Shown: positions 58,625-64,000 of the stretch, piece after piece | Numbering within the stretch: the first letter of the stretch is position 1 | Layout of the letters: each line of letters opens with the position of its first letter | The notes under the pieces: generated by a model | The model's database searches: none | What the model was told of the DNA's origin: nothing | Seen by the model: only the letters and a program-made list of their open reading frames with translations | Translations under genes and position numbers: made by a program | From: Plazaster borealis | Taxonomy: Eukaryota > Echinodermata > Asteroidea > Forcipulatida > Labidiasteridae | NCBI GenBank assembly: GCA_021014325.1 | Contig: CM037462.1 | Coordinates: forward strand, 682,001 to 746,000 | Length of the DNA: 64,000 nucleotides | Direction: 5' to 3'

Positions 58625-61600
58625 CAAGGGGGTAAGTTCAGCAGTGGTTTCAAACTTTAATTATTTTTTAAGTTGCATTTTCAGGCTCTACTGGAAATAT
58701 GCAGTACGGTAGGCCGTGCTGATGCCTTCTTATTGAGCTTGACCCAAGATATCAGCACAAATAGGCAAAACATTGGGGAAAAAATCACAGGGGTAAGTCC
58801 AGTATATTTTTATCAAATTCTGGCCAGTTTGTAAGATAAGATTTTAGGTTCTAAAATGATGCAATAGACTCTACTGGTGCATTTTTAACTTTAGGTAGTT
58901 TATAGGCTTTATTTTTTAGAAATATTGTTAATTGAACAACAGGCAAAACTCTGAAGAAATCACAAGGGGTAGATCCAGCATTTTTATCAAATTTTGGCCT
59001 ATTTTTAGGTTATGATTTTAGGCTCCTAAATGATGCAGTAGACTGCAGTAGACTCTACTGCCTTTTAATGAAATTGTACTTTTTTATAGAATAATTGAAG
59101 AATAATTTATAGCTGAAAAATAGGCAACAAATTGAAACAATCACAAAGGGTGAGTCCAGCATTTTTTTTAAATTTTTGCTTTTTTTTAACTTAAGATATT
59201 AGGCTATAAAATGATGCAGTAGACTCTACTGGTGCCTTTTTCTTGAACTTCACCCTCGTTTATAGGGTTTATTTTTAAGAATAATTGATAGTTTAAAAAT
59301 GGGCCAAAATCTGAAAAAATCACAAGGGGTAAGTCCAGCATTTTTATCAAATTTTTGCTTTTTTTTAAAGTTAAGATTTGAGGGGCTAAAATGATGCAGT
59401 AGACACTACTGGTGCCTTTTTATTGAACTTTACCTCCTTTATAGGCTTTATTTAAAGAATAAGTGATAGTTAAAAAAAGGGCCAAAATCTGAAAAAATCA
59501 CAAGGGGTAAGTCCAGCATTTTTTATCAAATTTTGGCAATTTTTTTACTGAAAAGTTTAGGCTCTAAAATGATGCAGTCGGCACTATACTGGTGCCTTTT
59601 TATTGAACTTGACCTCCTTTATAGGCTTTATTTAAAGAATAATGGACAGTTGAAAAAGGGCCAAAATCTGAAAAAATGACAAGGGGTAAGTCCAGCATTT
59701 TTATCAAATTTTGGCAATTTTTTTACTGAAGATTTTAGGCTCTAAAATGATGCAGTAGACTCTACTGGTATCTTTTTAATGAACTTTACCTTTTTTATAG
59801 GCTTTATTTAAAGAATTGATAGCTGAAAAAGGGGCCAAAATCTGAAAGAATCACAAGGGGTAAGTCCAGCATTTTTATCAAATTTTGGCAATTGTTTAAA
59901 TTAAGCTTTTAGGCTCTAAAATCATGCAGTCTATAGACTCTACTGATGCCTTTTTACTGAACTTTTCCTCCTTTATAGGCTTTATTTAAAGAAAAATTGA
60001 TTGTTTAAAAAAGGGCCAAAATCTGAAAAAATCACAAGGGGTAAGTCCAGCATTTTTATCAAATTTTTGCTTTTTTTTTAGTTAAGATTTTAGGCTCTAA
60101 AATGAAGCAGTAGACTCTACTGGTGCTTTTTTTTATTATTAAACTTTACCTCCTTTCTTTATTTGAAGAATAATTGATAGTTGAAAAAAGGGCCAACATC
60201 TGAAAAAATCACAAGGGGTAAGTCCAGCATTTTTATCAAATTTTGGGGTCTTTTTAAGTTAAGATTTTAGGCTTTAAAATGATGCAGTAGACACTACTGG
60301 TGCATTTTGATTGAACTTGACCTCCTTTATAGGCTTTATTTAAAGAATAATTGATAGTTGAAAAAGGGCCAAAATCTGAAAAAAATGACAAGGGGTAAGT
60401 CCAGCATTTTTATCAAATTTTGGCAATTTTTTTACTGGAGATTTTAGGCTCTAAAATGATGCAGTAGACTCTATTGGTATCTTTTTAATGAACTTTACCT
60501 TTTTTATAGGCTTTAGGCCTATTTAAAGAATTGATAGCTGAAAAAGGGCCAAAATCTGAAAGAATCACAAGGGGTAGGCCTAAGTCCAGCATTTTTATCA
60601 AATTTTGGCAATTTTTTAAGTGAAGATTTTAGGCTCTAAAATGATGCAGTAAACACTACTGGTGCCTTTTTATTGAACTTTACCTCCTTTAGGCCTATAG
60701 GCTTTATTTAAAGAATAATTGATAGTTAAAGAATTGATAGCTGAAAAAGAGCTAAAATCTGAAAAAATCACAAGGGGTAAGTCTAGCATTTTTATCAAAT
60801 TTTGGCAATTTTTTAAGTGAAGATTTTAGGCTCTAAAATGATGCAGTACCCTCTACTGGTGCCTTTTTATTGAACTTGACCTCCTTTATAGGCTTTATTA
60901 AAGGAATAATTGATAGTTGAAAAAAGGGCCAAAATCTGAAAAAATGACAAGGGGTAAGTCTAGCATTTTTATCAAATTTTGGCAATTTTTAAAGTTTAGA
61001 TTTTATGCTCTAAAATGATGCAGTAGACTCTACTGGTGCCTTTTTATTGAACTTTACCTCTTTCATAGGCTTTATTTAAAGAATAATTGATAGTTAAAAA
61101 AAGGGCCAAAATCTGAACAAAAAAACACAAGGGGTAAGTCCAGCATTTTTATCAAATTTTGGCAATTTTTTAAGTTAAGATTTAAGGCTCTAAAATGATG
61201 CAGTAGACTCTACTGGTGTTCTTTTTATTGAACTTTACCTCCTTTATAGGCTTTATTTAAAGAATAATTGATAGTTGAAAAAAGGGCCAAAATCTGAAAA
61301 AATGACAAGGGGTAAGTCCAGCATTTTTATCAAATTTTGGCAATTTTTTAAGTTTAGATTGTATGCTCTAAAATGATGCAGTAGACTCTACTGGTGCCTT
61401 TTTATTGAACTCTACCTCTTTTATAGGCTTTATTTAAGGAATAATTGATAGTTAAAAAAAGGGCCAAAATCTGAAAAAATGACAAGGGGTAAGTCCAGCA
61501 TTTTTATCAAATTTTGGCAATTTTTTAAGTTAAGATTTTAGGCTCTAAAATGATGCAGTAGACTCTACTGGTGCCTTTTTACTAATTGTTTCCTCTTTTA

Positions 61601-64000
61601 TAGACTTTATTTAAATAATAATTGATAGTTGAAAAAAGGGCCAAAATCTGAAAAAATCACAAGGGGTAGGCTAAGTCCAGCATTTTTTTAAAATTTTGGC
61701 ATTTTTTTAAGTTAAGATTTTAGGCTCTAAAATGATGCAGTAGACTCTACTGGTGCCTTTTTACTAATTTTTTCCTCTTTTATAGACTTTATTTAAAGAA
61801 TAATTGATAGCTGAAAAAAGGGCCAAAATCTGAAAAAATCACAAGGGGTAAGTCCAGCATTTTTATCAAATTTTTGCAATTTTTTTACTAAAGATTTCAG
61901 GCTCTAAAAAGATGTAGTAGACTATACTGGTATCTTTTTACTGAACTTTACCTCAAAAAGTTTATAGGCTTTATTTAAAGAATTGATAGTTGAAAAAAGG
62001 GCCAAAATCTGAAAAAATCACAAGGGTCAAGTCCAGCATTTTTATCAAATTTTGGCAATTTTTTTAATAAAGATTTTAGGCTCTAAAATGATGCAGTAGA
62101 CTGTACTGGTGCCTTTTTATTGAACTTTACCTCTTTAATAGGCTTTATTTAAGGAATAATTGATAGTTGAAAAAAGGGACAAAATCTGAAAAAATCACAA
62201 GGGGTAAGTCCAGCATTTTTATCAAATTTTGGCAATTTTTTTACTGAAGATTTTAGGCTCTAAAATGATGCAGTAGACTCTATTGGTATCTTTTTAATGA
62301 ACTTTACCTTTTTTATAGGCTTTATTTAAAGAATTGATAGCTGAAAAAGGGCCAAAATCTGAAAGAATCACAAGGGGTAGGCCTAAGTCCAGCATTTTTA
62401 TCAAATTTTGGCAATTTTTTAAGTTAAGATTTTAGGCTCTAAAATGATGCAGTAGACTCTACTGGTGCCTTTTTACTGAACTTTTCCTCCTTTAGAGGCT
62501 TTATTTAAAGAATAATTGATAGTTTAAAAAAAGGCCAAATTCTGAAAAAATCACAAAGGGTAAGTCCAGCATTTTTATCAAGTTTTGGCAATTTTTTTAA
62601 GTGAAGATTTTAGGCTCTAAAATGATGCAGTAGACTCTACTGGTGCCTTTTTATTGAACTTTACCTCCTTTATAGGCTTTATTTAAAGAATAATTGATAG
62701 TTGAAAAAAAGGCTAAAATCTGAAAAAAATCACAAGGGGTAGGCCTAAGTGTAGCATTTTTATCAAATTTTGGCAATTTTTTTAGTTTAGATTTTATGCT
62801 CTAAAATGATGCAGTACCCTCTACTGGTGCCTTTTTATTGAACTTTACCTCTTTTATAGGCTTTATTTAAGGAATAATTGATAGTTCAAAAAAGGGCCAA
62901 AATCTGAAAAAATGACAAGGGGTAGGCCTAAGTCCACCATTTTTATCAAATTTTGGCAATTTTTTAAATAAAGATTTTAGGCTCTAAAATGATGCAGTAG
63001 ACTCTACTGGTGCCTTTTTATTGAACCTTACCTCCTTTATAGGCTTTATTTAAGGAATAATTGATAGTTGAAAAAATGGCCAAAATCTGAAAAAATGACA
63101 AGGGGTAAGTCCAGCATTTTTATCAAATTTTGGCAATTTTTGTACTGAAGATTTTAGCCTCTAAAATGATGCAGTAGACTCTACTGAAGCCTTTTTATTG
63201 AACTTTACCTCCTTTATAGGCTTTATTTAAAGAATAATTGATAGTTGAAAAAAGGGCCAAAATCTAAAAAAATCACAAGGGGTAAGTCCAGCATTTTTAT
63301 CAAATTTTGGCTTTTTTTTTAAGTTTAGATTTTAGGCTCTAAAATGATGCAGTAGACTTTACTGGTATCTTTTTAATGAACTTTACCTTTTTTATAGGCT
63401 TTATTTAAAGAATTGATTGCTGAAAAAAGGGCCAAAATCTGAAAGAATCACAATGGGTAAGTAGAGCATTTTTATCAAATTTTGGCAATTTTTTTACTGA
63501 AACTTTTAGGCTCTAAAATGATGCAGTAGACTCTACTGGTGCCTTTTTACTGAACTTGACCATCTTTATAGTTTTTATTTAAAGAATAATTTATAGTTTA
63601 AAAAAGGGCCAAAATCTGAAAAAATCACAAGGGGTAAGTCCAGCATTTTTATCAAATTTTGGCAATTTTTTAAGTTAAGATTTCAGGCTCTAAAATGATG
63701 CAGTTGACTCTACTGGTGCCTTTTTATTGAACTTTACCTCCTTTATAGGCTTTATTTAAAGAATAATTGATCGTTGAAAAAGGGCCAAAATCTGAAAAAA
63801 TGACAAGGGGTAGGCCTAAGTCAAGCATTTTTATCAAATTTTGGCAATTTTTTTACTGAAGATTTTACGCTCTAAAATGATCAGTTGACTCTACTGGTGC
63901 CTTTTTACTGAATATGACCTCCTTTATAGGCTTTATTTAAAAAATAATTGATAGTTGAAAAAAGGGCCAAAATCTGAAAAAATCCAAGGGGTAGGCCTAA
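58625..64000 (+). repeat. ~177-bp satellite array, about 30 monomers, runs off the window
   Basis: The monomer contains GGGGTAAGTCCAGCATTTTT, ATCAAATTTTGGCAATTTTT, TTAGGCTCTAAAATGATGCA, GTAGACTCTACTGGTGCC, TATTGAACTTTACCTCCTTT, ATAGGCTTTATTTAAAGAAT, AATTGATAGTTGAAAAAAGG and GCCAAAATCTGAAAAAATCA in that order. GTAAGTCC starts recur at spacings of 174-179. The first two monomers (58628-58960) are clearly diverged and the rest are near-identical, as expected for an array edge. A 6-bp GGCCTA insertion at TA marks a subset. All three frames carry stops, so it is not protein-coding. Confidence 0.97.

Noticed and set aside
58443..58712. Plus frame with KTHKRPIV, considered as a Penelope-like reverse transcriptase motif
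   Set aside because: Only one short word matches. No flanking RT motifs in any nearby frame, and the frame runs into the satellite edge.

Overview
This window looks like repeat-rich nuclear DNA from a marine invertebrate. My best inference is an echinoderm, probably a sea star. I base that on (i) AT-rich, intron-like DNA with no bacterial gene density, (ii) LINE reverse-transcriptase tails and tRNA-derived SINEs, and (iii) several families of 350-390 bp foldback elements bounded by TTAA whose consensus I associate from memory with asteroid genomes. The species assignment is not proven. No complete, recognisable protein-coding gene is present. The longest ATG-to-stop frame is 152 codons, and most open frames are chance or repeat-derived.

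Layout: 0.6-5.5 kb holds one TTAA foldback, a 173-bp tandem duplication and a cryptic two-exon minus-strand coding signal (4636-3943) whose splice phases agree. 5.5-15 kb is mostly featureless, with a 148-bp tandem array (10.1-10.7 kb), a protein-tail-like exon (11.4 kb) and a LINE remnant (13.1 kb). 15.3-19.6 kb holds a SINE split by a 1126-bp foldback element, a second SINE, and 15-bp and 42-bp minisatellites. 20-35 kb is a succession of TTAA-bounded foldbacks, 62-bp and 29-bp minisatellites and a SINE. 35-50 kb holds a short coding-like frame, two adjacent LINE tails, two Penelope-terminus-like motifs, a 16-bp minisatellite, a GC-rich foldback with TCTCGCGAGA, and a possible terminal exon with a poly(A) signal (48.07-48.29 kb). 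50-55 kb holds a LINE 3' end with an (ATACA)n tail and four more foldbacks. 56.0-57.6 kb on the minus strand is a compact cluster of overlapping coding-like frames that I cannot assign to any family. From 58.6 kb to the window edge is a ~177-bp satellite of about 30 monomers.

The most unusual observation is a repeated micro-insertion. In three unrelated tandem arrays, monomers identical to their neighbours around the site differ by exactly six extra bases that turn a TA into the palindrome TAGGCCTA. Five distinct target sites are visible. This looks like a TA-targeted footprint (GGCC flanked by a duplicated TA), but no donor element is visible in the window.
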